Assembly (NCBI GenBank): GCA_946478775.1
Contig: CAMLDR010000053.1
Span: 1 to 23,195 of the forward strand
Length of the DNA stretch: 23,195 nt
DNA from: an uncultured Flavobacteriales bacterium
GTDB lineage: Bacteria > Bacteroidota > Bacteroidia > Flavobacteriales > Crocinitomicaceae
Reading direction: 5' to 3'
Under the pieces are notes generated by a model, which did no database searches, was not told where the DNA came from, and worked only from the letters and a program-made list of their open reading frames with translations. This document shows positions 1-7,455 of the stretch, one piece after another; within the stretch, counting starts at the first letter, position 1, and every line of letters starts with the position of its first letter. The translations under genes were made by a program, and so were the position numbers.

Positions 1-54
1 AAACAGTTGGTTAATAGCTATTCGGGAACCATTTCATTGACCTATTATTTTTAA
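1..54 (+). CDS. 3' end of a probable outer-membrane protein (partial)
   Basis: The first frame is open from the window edge and stops with TAA at 52-54; its 17 visible residues end ISLTYYF. An alternating pattern closing on a terminal phenylalanine is typical of the last strand of an outer-membrane beta-barrel, which BamA recognises. A good terminator follows within 5 bases, which supports a real gene end here. The second frame is also open to position 39, but its sequence is less gene-like and its stop lies further from the terminator. Only the tail is visible, so the family cannot be named. Confidence 0.5.
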   Translation, partial: KQLVNSYSGTISLTYYF

Positions 55-58
55 AGAG

Positions 59-95
59 AAGAGGCTGTCTCAAAATCCAGGCAGCCTCTTTATAA
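59..95 (+). terminator. Rho-independent terminator
   Basis: AAGAGGCTGTCT (59-70) pairs with AGGCAGCCTCTT (79-90), 12 pairs including one G-U, around an 8-nt loop. A short T/A-rich run follows. It lies directly after the partial gene at the left edge and before the aminotransferase promoter region. The T-run is weak, so termination may be partial. Confidence 0.7.
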
Positions 96-206
96 TTGAA
101 GTTCTATCCATTTGTTTTTAAATGGGCTTCCTATTAAAATATACGCTTTTAAGCATCAGTTAATCAAGGAATGATTTACTTTGTTAATTGCAAACAAATG
201 TAGCCC

Positions 207-1337
207 ATGCAAACAAAACTTCCAAAAGTAGGAACCACCATCTTTACAACGATGAGTCAAATGGCCAATCAATACCAGGCCATTAATCTTTCTCAGGGGT
301 TTCCAAATTTTCCCATTGATCCCCTGATCGAAGAACTGCTGGCAAAAAACAGTAAAGAAAACGTACATCAATATGCTCCGATGGCCGGGCTTCCCGCATT
401 ATTGGAAGGAATTGCCCAAATGGTACACCGTGTTTATAACAGAGAACTCAATCCATCCGCTGAGATTTTGGTGACTGCCGGAGCAACCCAGGGGATTTTT
501 GCAGCACTTCAGGCCCTGGTGCATCCGGGAGATGAAGTAGTGATCCTGGACCCTTCCTATGATTGTTACAGTCCGGCCGTTCATTTGGCAGGCGGAAAAC
601 CGATTCACATTCCCATGCGGGAAGATTTCACGATTGACTGGCGCGAACTCAGACAAACTGTGAATCAGAAAACACGGGTTTTGATCATCAACAATCCGCA
701 TAATCCTTCCGGTAAAATGATGGAGCAGGAAGATTATGATGCCTTAGTCCAGGTAATGACAGATCATCCCAATTTGATTTTGCTTTCCGATGAGGTATAT
801 GAATTCATCACTTTTGAAAAAACACATTTTTCCGCACATACTAATGAAATTTTGCGAAATAGAAGCGTCATTGTTTCTTCCTTCGGTAAAACGTTCCATT
901 TAACCGGCTGGAAGGTTGGTTACCTGATCGCTCCGGAATACATTCTGAAGGAAATCAAGAAAGTGCATCAGTTTTTGGTTTTTTCTGTAAACAGTATAGC
1001 TCAAAAAACGCTGGCGGATTATATTTCAAGTACGGATGTAACTACCTTAGGGAAGTTTTACCAGGATAAACGCGATCGTTTTAAAGAACTCATGACCAAA
1101 AGCAAATTCGAATTCCTTCCCAGTGAAGGGACTTATTTTCAAACAGTCCGATACCGTGCGATTTCCGATCTTCCGGATGTTTCTTTTTGCGAATGGCTGG
1201 TGAAAGAGATCGGAGTGGCGGCCATTCCACTTTCCGTTTTTTACGAAGACTTAACTGACTATCACACCATTCGTTTTTGTTTTGCGAAAACCGATGAAAC
1301 CCTCATTCAGGCAGCAGAGAGATTATGCAGGATTTAA
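207..1337 (+). CDS. Methionine aminotransferase (YbdL-like, PLP fold type I)
   Basis: 376 aa, the usual length for class I/II aminotransferases of the YbdL / kynurenine-glutamine transaminase group. Visible features are an N-terminal NLSQGFPNFP stretch, NNPHNPSG near 162-169 (PLP ring and substrate contacts), SDEVYE near 194-199, and SSFGKTFHLTGWKVGY with the Schiff-base lysine at K228. An arginine near 357 (TIRFCFAK) would bind the substrate carboxylate. YbdL-type enzymes transaminate methionine and glutamine, with 2-keto-4-methylthiobutyrate as keto partner. The gene overlaps the downstream omega-amidase by 13 nt, the expected partner that removes the 2-keto acid amide. The ATG at 207 is preferred because an ATG at 198 runs straight into TAG. 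A related kynurenine aminotransferase role cannot be excluded, given the kynurenine genes at 8.8-12 kb. Confidence 0.9.
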   Translation: MQTKLPKVGTTIFTTMSQMANQYQAINLSQGFPNFPIDPLIEELLAKNSKENVHQYAPMAGLPALLEGIAQMVHRVYNRELNPSAEILVTAGATQGIFAALQALVHPGDEVVILDPSYDCYSPAVHLAGGKPIHIPMREDFTIDWRELRQTVNQKTRVLIINNPHNPSGKMMEQEDYDALVQVMTDHPNLILLSDEVYEFITFEKTHFSAHTNEILRNRSVIVSSFGKTFHLTGWKVGYLIAPEYILKEIKKVHQFLVFSVNSIAQKTLADYISSTDVTTLGKFYQDKRDRFKELMTKSKFEFLPSEGTYFQTVRYRAISDLPDVSFCEWLVKEIGVAAIPLSVFYEDLTDYHTIRFCFAKTDETLIQAAERLCRI

Positions 1338-2116
1338 GACTAACATTGATCCAGACAGATCAGCTCTGGGAAGACAAAACCGGGAATTTGGCCCGTTACG
1401 AAACAATATTGCGATCCGTTCCCGAAACAGACCTCATTCTTCTCCCGGAAATGTTCCAAACGGGATTCTCCATGAATGCCGCAATGCTTGCTGAGAAAAT
1501 GGAAGACAGTACAAGTATTGCTTGGTTGAAACAGCAGGCAAAAGAAAAAAATGCAGCTTTCTATACTTCTTTAATCATGGAAGAAAAGGGGAAATTCTAT
1601 AACAGAGGTGTGTTTGTTGAACCAAATGGCTCCGTGACGGCTTACGACAAGCGAAAATTGTTCGGCATGGCGGAGGAATCGATTCATTTTACGGCCGGTT
1701 CAAAAGAAGTCATCGTTGATTACTTAGGCTGGAAGATTAATCTTCAGATTTGTTACGATCTTCGCTTCCCTGAAAACATCCGCAACGGAGAGCTTGATGG
1801 AAAACCGGTTTACGATTTGCTGCTCTATGTAGCAAACTGGCCCGAAAGGAGAATTCAGCACTGGTCTGCGCTTTTACCTGCAAGAGCCATTGAAAATCAA
1901 TGTTACGTTGCCGGTCTGAACAGAATTGGTGAAGATAATTCAGGATTGTCCTATAACGGGCAAAGCAAAATAATTAACCTTTTGGGGGAAGAAATTTCCA
2001 ACCTTTCCAATTCCGAAAGCGTCATAAGTTCAAGTATTAGTTACAGTGAACAGGCTCAATTGCGTGGGAAACTGCCTTTTCTAAAAGACAGCAATTACCG
2101 TTCATTTGATAATTAG
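1325..2116 (+). CDS. Omega-amidase, nitrilase superfamily (YafV/NIT2-like)
   Basis: 263 aa. The nitrilase catalytic triad is visible: E42 in LLPEMF, K109 in YDKRKLF and C143 in QICYDLRFPE. The tryptophan-rich ANWPERRIQHW segment and LLPARAIENQCYVAGLNRIG are typical of the YafV branch. These enzymes hydrolyse the amide of 2-oxoglutaramate or 2-oxosuccinamate, pulling glutamine-dependent transamination of ketomethylthiobutyrate toward methionine. The start overlaps the end of the aminotransferase gene by 13 nt, which indicates one mRNA and probably coupled translation. The protein is cytoplasmic with no signal peptide. The exact substrate is inferred from family and context. Confidence 0.9.
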   Translation: MQDLRLTLIQTDQLWEDKTGNLARYETILRSVPETDLILLPEMFQTGFSMNAAMLAEKMEDSTSIAWLKQQAKEKNAAFYTSLIMEEKGKFYNRGVFVEPNGSVTAYDKRKLFGMAEESIHFTAGSKEVIVDYLGWKINLQICYDLRFPENIRNGELDGKPVYDLLLYVANWPERRIQHWSALLPARAIENQCYVAGLNRIGEDNSGLSYNGQSKIINLLGEEISNLSNSESVISSSISYSEQAQLRGKLPFLKDSNYRSFDN

Positions 2117-2158
2117 TACCGTTTAATAAATAAATTGACCTTTGGTAGGTAAATTAAT

Positions 2159-2166
2159 TACATTTA
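2159..2166 (+). promoter_or_regulatory. Possible -10 (TAnnTTTG-like) of the T9SS gene
   Basis: TACATTTA matches the Bacteroidota -10 consensus TAnnTTTG except for its last base. TTG at 2135-2137 or TTTG at 2141-2144 could be the upstream element. The predicted leader is about 17 nt. The one mismatch keeps confidence moderate. Confidence 0.4.
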
Positions 2167-2189
2167 GAACTTCGTAAATTAAAGAAAAC

Positions 2190-4031
2190 ATGAAAAAACA
2201 CATTACTTTGTTATCAGGGTTGTTGCTAGTTTCAGGTGCATTTGCTCAAAATGTGAAACCGATTGCTTCACCTCGCATAGCACAACAAGTTAGCACAGCA
2301 AATAAAAAAGTTGCTCCGGGAACTTCAACACCAAATAAAGCCCTTGGGACTGTTGTTTGGGACAGTGACTTCTCTGATCCAACAGATTGGACTATCGACA
2401 ATGACGGACAGACAGGTGGTAACTTTGGCTGGAATATCAACGCAACGAAAGAAGGTTGGGCAAACAACGCAACACAAGGAATCATCAACTCTGCATCTGA
2501 TGGTAACTTTGCTGAGTTAGGAAACGGTGTGCCTTCTCCATCTCCGGGTACACAAAAACTGAATGTTGATTACTATATGACTTCAGCTGCTCCTATTACG
2601 ATCAACACGCAAAATCTTGTTTTGAGTTTTATGCAAAACGGTGCATTGTTCAATGACTTGCAGGAATTCCAAATTTCAGTGAACGGTACTTCATGGATTA
2701 CAGTAGGAAACAACACAGATAAAGGCGTTTTGTCTCAATCAGGTGGTGCTGCTTACGCTAACCCAACTGAAGAAATTGTTAACTTATCTTCGTATATCCC
2801 TAACGGGTCTACACAGCTTTGGGTACGTTTCCACTGGACAACGCGTTTCCCTGCTGAGGCAACAAATCCTCTTGTTTGGGTAACTTACGGATGGAACATT
2901 GACGATGTTGCAATTAGGACTCTTCCTGATTACGATTTAGCAATTACAAACAATTACTGGGGTACTGAAGGCTTGGCATACTACAAAGTTCCTACCACGC
3001 AAATCGCTCCGATCGATTTCGCTTTGGTTTTAAAGAACGAAGGTGGAATGTCTATGACTAACGTACAATACAATGTTGCAATTACTGGTGCTGCTACTTT
3101 CAACGGATCAAGTGCATCTTCAACTATCGCTCCGGGAGCTGGTGACAGTTTGTTCTTAACTACAAACTTTACTCCATCTGTTGTTGGTACTTATAACGTT
3201 GCAAGAACACTGGCTTCTACAGAGGTTGATGATGTTCCTGCAAATAACGCTGTGGGTGCAAACTTCTCTTTCGATGTAACAAACTACATTTATGCAAGAG
3301 ATAACGGTGTTGCTAACGGATTTACGGATAACGGAACAGATATATTTCAGGCAGGAAACTTCTATGATATCTGGGCAGATCAAACTGTAAAAGGTGTTGA
3401 TGTACGTTTTGCTGCCGGAACTCCTGTAGGATCTGAAGTTTATGCAAGAATCCACAAAATTGATCCGGTAACTGGAGATATCCTTTATGTAGGAGAATCC
3501 GAGCAGATTTCATTGACAGCTGCTCAAATCGGTACAAACACCACTCTTTACCTGGGTTCTGCTCTTCAATTGGAAGCAAATACAACTTACTTTGTAATGG
3601 TTGGAGCTTATACTCCGGACGTTAAAATTGCAAACGCCGGTACTTCAGTTCCTCAAACTTCATTCTTCGTAGACGGAGATGATATCACAGTTCAGGCTAC
3701 CAGATTTTACACAACTGAAACGCCTTGGGTTCGTTTGAACTTCGATCCTGCATTGAGCGTTACTGAATTAACTTCTGCGTCAAACTTATCAGTTTACCCG
3801 AACCCGTTCGCTGGAACAACTGAAGTTAAGTTCGACTTGAAAGCTGATGCTAATGTTTCTGCAGTTGTTACAGATCTTTCTGGACGCACAGTTGCAACAG
3901 TTCCTGCATCTCAAATGGCTGCTGGTTCTCAAACTATCGCTATCGATGGTACTAGCTTCCAGGCTGGAATCTACAACGTAACATTGACTGTTGGTAACGA
4001 AACAACAACAAAACGTATCGTTAAGAAATAA
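2190..4031 (+). CDS. Large secreted protein with T9SS type A sorting domain
   Basis: 613 aa. A Sec signal peptide covers about residues 1-19 (MKK, a hydrophobic run, then GAFAQ). Residues 53-245 look like a beta-sandwich (jelly-roll or MAM-like), beginning VVWDSDFSDPTDWTID with many aromatic and Asn/Gly turns. Residues 250-365 resemble a CARDB/Ig-like repeat, and a further beta domain covers about 365-525. The last 81 residues from 533 (LSVYPNPF, later LSGRTV, AGIYNV, ending KRIVKK) are a classic Por-secretion type A C-terminal signal. That signal directs export through the T9SS and anchoring at the cell surface. No catalytic motif was recognised. The codons are strikingly uniform (GGT, GCT, AAC, ACA) compared with the neighbours, suggesting high expression. 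The gene stands alone and ends in a very strong terminator. Confidence 0.9.
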   Translation: MKKHITLLSGLLLVSGAFAQNVKPIASPRIAQQVSTANKKVAPGTSTPNKALGTVVWDSDFSDPTDWTIDNDGQTGGNFGWNINATKEGWANNATQGIINSASDGNFAELGNGVPSPSPGTQKLNVDYYMTSAAPITINTQNLVLSFMQNGALFNDLQEFQISVNGTSWITVGNNTDKGVLSQSGGAAYANPTEEIVNLSSYIPNGSTQLWVRFHWTTRFPAEATNPLVWVTYGWNIDDVAIRTLPDYDLAITNNYWGTEGLAYYKVPTTQIAPIDFALVLKNEGGMSMTNVQYNVAITGAATFNGSSASSTIAPGAGDSLFLTTNFTPSVVGTYNVARTLASTEVDDVPANNAVGANFSFDVTNYIYARDNGVANGFTDNGTDIFQAGNFYDIWADQTVKGVDVRFAAGTPVGSEVYARIHKIDPVTGDILYVGESEQISLTAAQIGTNTTLYLGSALQLEANTTYFVMVGAYTPDVKIANAGTSVPQTSFFVDGDDITVQATRFYTTETPWVRLNFDPALSVTELTSASNLSVYPNPFAGTTEVKFDLKADANVSAVVTDLSGRTVATVPASQMAAGSQTIAIDGTSFQAGIYNVTLTVGNETTTKRIVKK

Positions 4032-4047
4032 TTCTTACTAAAGAATG

Positions 4048-4079
4048 AAAATGGGGATCTTCGGGTTCCCATTTTTTTT
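4048..4079 (+). terminator. Strong rho-independent terminator (UUCG tetraloop)
   Basis: AAAATGGGGATC (4048-4059) pairs with GGTTCCCATTTT (4064-4075) over 12 pairs, including two G-U, closed by C(UUCG)G. An eight-T run follows at 72-79 of the 4000 block. It begins 16 nt after the stop of the T9SS gene. Confidence 0.92.
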
Positions 4080-4099
4080 ATACCTTAAAATTTATACGA

Positions 4100-4513
4100 A
4101 TGATCGAATGGGGGTTAATTGGTTTGTTCGGGATGTGTTTTCTGGCATCAACCATTGTTCCGCTTCCTTCAGAGGCTACACTTCTCTTCTTTCTCAATTC
4201 GGGGAATTACTCTCCGGGAGCGGTGCTGCTTGTTGCCAGTTTAGGGAATTGTTTGGGTGGAAGCACCAATTATTTGCTGGGGTATTACGGACGAAAAATG
4301 CTCGGCAAAAAACAACTCCTGAGAAGCGAGGCCCTGGTGCAGCGTTTTGGTTTTTGGACCGCTCTGATTTCCTGGGTCCCAATTATTGGTGATCCGTTAT
4401 TAGTCTTACTTGGTGTTTACCAGGTCTCTTTTTGGAAAACGATGGGTTTGATGAGCTTGGGGAAAGTAGTCCGTTACCTGGTTGTATTCTGGACCTACCT
4501 TACATTCCTTTAA
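4100..4513 (+). CDS. YqaA/DedA-like small membrane protein
   Basis: 137 aa, mostly hydrophobic. About four membrane-associated segments are visible, near residues 4-30, 38-60, 85-107 and 112-136. The pattern STIVPLPSEATLLFF, then GNCLGGSTNYLLGYYGRK, then a WVPIIGDPLLVLLGV stretch is typical of the short YqaA branch of the DedA/SNARE-associated (VTT) family. DedA-type proteins are linked to lipid-carrier flipping and membrane homeostasis, but no role of this branch can be read here. The proline in VPLPSE and the GDP motif are the conserved re-entrant-loop features. The gene is convergent with dxr and overlaps its 3' end by 14 nt, so no terminator separates them. Confidence 0.82.
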   Translation: MIEWGLIGLFGMCFLASTIVPLPSEATLLFFLNSGNYSPGAVLLVASLGNCLGGSTNYLLGYYGRKMLGKKQLLRSEALVQRFGFWTALISWVPIIGDPLLVLLGVYQVSFWKTMGLMSLGKVVRYLVVFWTYLTFL

Positions 4514-5651
4514 GCGCAAATTCACGCGCAATCCGGTCAGTTTCCACGTAATCTTCATAACCGGGTTCGAAAATAAAGGGAGTTTCCAACATCACCTTTT
4601 CATTGATCCGGGCGATATCCAGGAAGCCGATCTTTTCTTCCAGGAAAAGCTGCACGGAAATTTCATTCGAGGCGTTTAAAGCACAGGCAGCGGTCCCGCC
4701 TTTTTCCAACGCAACATATGCCAATTGCAGATTTCGGAAGGTGTCTGTATCTACCTTTTCAAAAGTGAGTTGCGGATGGTCCAAAAAGCTGAAACGCGGA
4801 AAATCCGTTTTAAAGCGTTCCGGGTAGGTTAAGGCAAACTGGATCGGAAGTTTCATGTCCGGAAGTCCCATCTGCGCTTTCATACTTCCATCCTGGAACT
4901 GGACCAACGAATGGATAATAGATTGCGGATGAACGATTGTGTCAATTTGTCCGGCTTTCAAACCAAAAAGCCATTTTGCTTCAATGACTTCCAATCCTTT
5001 ATTCATCAGGGATGCGGAATCAATGGTAATCTTTGCTCCCATGGACCAATTCGGGTGTTTCAATGCCTGGGACGGTGTTACCGCACTCAGGGCATCTGCT
5101 TTCCAACCCCGGAACGGGCCGCCCGAAGCTGTCAGGTAAACCTTCTCAACCGGATTGTGAAATTCGCCGACCAAACATTGAAAAATAGCAGAATGCTCCG
5201 AATCTACAGGATAAATATTGATTCCTTTGGCACGTGCTCTTGCAGTGACCAATTCGCCGGCAACTACGAGCGTTTCTTTGTTTGCCAAAGCAATGTCCTT
5301 TCCGGCTTCAATTGCTGCAAGCGTTGGCTTCAAACCTGCATAACCAACCAATGCGGTTAATACCACATCCACTTCATTGAACTCAACGACCTGGCAAAGT
5401 GCCTGGCTTCCTGCATACACATGAATGTCTTCTGAAAAAAGTGCGTCTTTCACTTCCTGGTACTTGCTTTCATCACCAATCACCACCGCATTTGGGTGAA
5501 ATTGCTTTGCCTGTTCAATCAATAATTGAGCATTTGACTGAGCAGTAATCACTTGCAAATCGAATTTATCCGGATAAGCCCGGATTACTTCCAAAGCCTG
5601 GGTCCCGATTGAACCGGTAGAACCGAGAATGGCAACGCCTTTTTTCTGCAT
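4500..5651 (-). CDS. dxr: 1-deoxy-D-xylulose-5-phosphate reductoisomerase
   Basis: 383 aa from the chosen start, normal for DXR. It converts DXP to 2-C-methylerythritol 4-phosphate with NADPH, the committed step of the MEP isoprenoid pathway. Visible motifs are GSTGSIG at 10-16 (NADPH binding), ANKETLV, VDSEHSAIFQ (metal ligands Asp and Glu), TASGGPFR, and HPNWSMGAKITIDSASLMNKGLE (substrate and metal site). The frame stays open 45 codons further upstream, but that extension would run through the opposing gene and through a -10 element. MQKKGVAILG at 5651 is the natural N-terminus. A -10 only 4 nt upstream predicts a leaderless mRNA. Confidence 0.97.
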   Translation of the reverse strand: MQKKGVAILGSTGSIGTQALEVIRAYPDKFDLQVITAQSNAQLLIEQAKQFHPNAVVIGDESKYQEVKDALFSEDIHVYAGSQALCQVVEFNEVDVVLTALVGYAGLKPTLAAIEAGKDIALANKETLVVAGELVTARARAKGINIYPVDSEHSAIFQCLVGEFHNPVEKVYLTASGGPFRGWKADALSAVTPSQALKHPNWSMGAKITIDSASLMNKGLEVIEAKWLFGLKAGQIDTIVHPQSIIHSLVQFQDGSMKAQMGLPDMKLPIQFALTYPERFKTDFPRFSFLDHPQLTFEKVDTDTFRNLQLAYVALEKGGTAACALNASNEISVQLFLEEKIGFLDIARINEKVMLETPFIFEPGYEDYVETDRIAREFALKGM

Positions 5652-5655
5652 GTAA

Positions 5656-5663
5656 CAAAAGTA
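5656..5663 (-). promoter_or_regulatory. dxr promoter -10 element
   Basis: On the minus strand this reads TACTTTTG, a full match to TAnnTTTG. It ends 4 nt before the dxr ATG. Transcription would start at or within a few bases of the start codon. Confidence 0.7.
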
Positions 5664-5673
5664 AGATATTATG

Positions 5674-5681
5674 TAGATTTG
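5674..5681 (+). promoter_or_regulatory. Promoter -10 of the DUF6495-type gene
   Basis: TAGATTTG is a full match to TAnnTTTG, 4 nt before the ATG at 5686. It lies 10 bp from the divergent dxr -10. Both upstream promoter regions therefore lie inside or beyond the opposing start. Confidence 0.7.
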
Positions 5682-5685
5682 CTGT

Positions 5686-6153
5686 ATGAAATACCGCATA
5701 TTATCCGACGAAGAACTCCGGCACCTGGAAGGCGATCTAAAGGCTTTCCTGATCATTAATGGTGTGCATGGTGAAGAATGGGCCAAACTGAACCTGGAGG
5801 AACCGAAAAAGGCCTTGGAATTGGTTGAATTATTCTCCGACCAGGTATTGCAGACGGTTTATGAAAAAGTGAAATTCCTGGAGCACCGCACTGTCGATTC
5901 ATGCATCGTATTTCATTTTGGAGAACAGGAGCAGGAACTAATTGCCATTCAAAAGAAACCGGATTCTTCCGTTGATCTTTCTACCGTAGACGGAATTCAT
6001 GATGCATTGACCAAAACACCGATGGACCTTTCCTTTTTTACCAGTAAGAAGCGTTATCCCAAATCAAGAGAAATGGAAATACACCAATTGATTGAACAAG
6101 GGGCGGTTTTATCGGATGCCGGTTTTTGGAATTCTTTGAAGGAAATTCTTTAG
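5686..6153 (+). CDS. DUF6495-type conserved protein of unknown function
   Basis: 155 aa, acidic, with no signal peptide or membrane segment, so probably cytoplasmic. The start MKYRILSDEELRHLEGDLKAFLIINGVHGEEW followed by a helix with LFSDQVLQTVYEKVKFLEHR matches my memory of the flavobacterial DUF6495 family (MKYRRLT..., FSD.V...VEYLEH). The second half, with SVDLSTVDGIHDALTKTPMD, KKRYPKSREMEIHQLIEQGA and SDAGFWNSLKEIL, is less familiar. No catalytic motif is visible. It shares a 34-bp divergent promoter region with dxr, but nothing else ties it to isoprenoid synthesis. The family name is from memory and needs a profile check. Confidence 0.75.
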   Translation: MKYRILSDEELRHLEGDLKAFLIINGVHGEEWAKLNLEEPKKALELVELFSDQVLQTVYEKVKFLEHRTVDSCIVFHFGEQEQELIAIQKKPDSSVDLSTVDGIHDALTKTPMDLSFFTSKKRYPKSREMEIHQLIEQGAVLSDAGFWNSLKEIL

Positions 6154-6307
6154 AATATCACTAAATGCTAGGAAAGCATAAGTAAATTGCACAGTCAAAT
6201 TGGGCAATTGCTCACTCAAAATTTGCTTAAATACAATCTACAAAAAAAGTAGTTGGTACTCTATTCAGAAAGCTTAGTTTTACCCAAGCACCCCGCTTTG
6301 AAAAATT

Positions 6308-6709
6308 ATGAAGATTAGATTCACTTACTTACTTTTCGGACTGCTGTTCCTGGTCCTTTCCGCTTGTTCCAATTCGAACATCGATGATCGACTTGTTAAA
6401 AAGTGGACACTGGTTAAAGTCGATGGTTTTGGTCCTGACAAAGACAAGATTTTAGGAATCAACACGATTTATTTTGATTTGAAAGACGACGAGACTTTTA
6501 AGGGTCGTTGGTATGATCAAAACAACATGACAGATTTCATTGAAATGGAAGGAAAATGGTTAAGCACTGAATACGACGACAAAACCGACTTATTTTTATT
6601 TTACGGTCCCAACCAAAAGAAGTCTATCATTTTTAACATCTCAAAAGTTGAAGGAGATGATATGACGATGCGCATTTCTGAAATAGACCATTTCTTTAAA
6701 GCGAAATAA
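6308..6709 (+). CDS. Small lipoprotein, lipocalin-like
   Basis: 133 aa. A lipoprotein signal peptide ends at C20 (LVLSAC), followed by SNSNIDD. The mature part opens LVKKWTLVKVDGFG and continues with short beta strands (INTIYFDLKDDETFKGRWYD, MEGKWLS, DLFLFY, SIIFNISKVEGDDMTMRI). This KW...V/F...GRW..EGKW pattern is common in small Bacteroidota lipocalin-like (META/DUF-type) lipoproteins that sit in the outer membrane. No ligand can be inferred. A weak TAGTTTTA at 6275-6282 could be its -10. A good terminator follows 22 nt after the stop, so the gene is probably monocistronic. Confidence 0.85.
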   Translation: MKIRFTYLLFGLLFLVLSACSNSNIDDRLVKKWTLVKVDGFGPDKDKILGINTIYFDLKDDETFKGRWYDQNNMTDFIEMEGKWLSTEYDDKTDLFLFYGPNQKKSIIFNISKVEGDDMTMRISEIDHFFKAK

Positions 6710-6730
6710 TACTACAAACCAATAACCAAT

Positions 6731-6755
6731 GAGAGGGGCCCAGGCCCCTTTTTTT
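6731..6755 (+). terminator. Rho-independent terminator
   Basis: AGGGGC (6734-6739) pairs with GCCCCT (6744-6749) around loop CCAG. The stem is extended by weak G-U/A-U pairs into the T-run 6749-6755. It ends the lipoprotein transcript. Confidence 0.85.
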
Positions 6756-6803
6756 ATTGCAGATACTTCCGGAACATATATACGGAAAGCAAGGCAGATG
6801 CAT

Positions 6804-6811
6804 TATATTTG
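6804..6811 (+). promoter_or_regulatory. Promoter -10 of the SUFU-domain gene
   Basis: TATATTTG fully matches TAnnTTTG and lies 5 nt before the ATG at 6817. It sits inside the 20-codon upstream extension of the reading frame, which argues against the longer start. It predicts a leaderless mRNA. Confidence 0.65.
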
Positions 6812-6816
6812 TCTTT

Positions 6817-7431
6817 ATGGAACTTAGAAAGGCATTAGAAAATCGTTTTGGAGCACACCGTGTAAAATTCATCCAAAATCCTTTACACAATGAACAGGAA
6901 TTAATACTCTTATTCCTGGAACTGGATGTTCCTGTAACCATTGTTATGACCGCCTCTCTTTCAACGTATAAAATGCCGGTTCTGGACCAATGGGTTGGAA
7001 GAGAGTTCAACGAGATTTACTTCTGCTTACCAACTTACTGGGATTTTGAAGATTATACCAGTCCGAATTTTTCCTGGATTTATTCCTGGATTTATAAACT
7101 GGAGCGCTTTGTACGGGATAAAAATACCTGGTACGGCCCGGGACACACGATTCCAACGGGAAACCCCGAGGTTCCGATTTCCCCCTTAATGAAACAAGAG
7201 TATTTCATCTTTTTGGATCCGATTTTGCTTCAAAAAGAATTGAGCCCAATAAATGTGGACGGTAAAACGATCCAATTCCTGAGCATTGTTCCTATTTTCG
7301 GAGACGAACTGGATTTCAAAATGGGTAAAGGAACCCACAAATTTATCCGAAAGTTCATTCAGCGAAATCAGGATGAAAAGCTGGACGATTACCGAAGCTC
7401 TATCTTAAACAGCCGTCTGAAGTTCTTTTAG
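6817..7431 (+). CDS. Suppressor-of-fused (SUFU) domain protein
   Basis: 204 aa, single domain. The recognisable SUFU pattern is EQELILLFLELDVPVTIVMTASLSTYKMPV, then EFNEIYFCLPTYWD with SWIYSWIYKLERFV, then TWYGPGHTIPTGNP (the characteristic H.I..GNP motif), and finally FLSIVPIFGDELDFKMGKG. Bacterial SUFU-fold proteins are widespread and many were proposed as immunity proteins of polymorphic toxin systems. No toxin, secretion or Rhs gene adjoins this one, so that role is not supported here. The longer frame from 6757 is rejected because a full -10 element lies within it. The gene converges on the ArsC-like gene with a 24-nt gap. Confidence 0.85.
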   Translation: MELRKALENRFGAHRVKFIQNPLHNEQELILLFLELDVPVTIVMTASLSTYKMPVLDQWVGREFNEIYFCLPTYWDFEDYTSPNFSWIYSWIYKLERFVRDKNTWYGPGHTIPTGNPEVPISPLMKQEYFIFLDPILLQKELSPINVDGKTIQFLSIVPIFGDELDFKMGKGTHKFIRKFIQRNQDEKLDDYRSSILNSRLKFF

Positions 7432-7455
7432 AAAATCGCCGGATCATTGAAGTTG

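Noticed and set aside
5652..5786. 45-codon upstream extension of dxr
   Set aside because: It runs through the divergent gene and a full -10 element; the DXR N-terminus fits the ATG at 5651.
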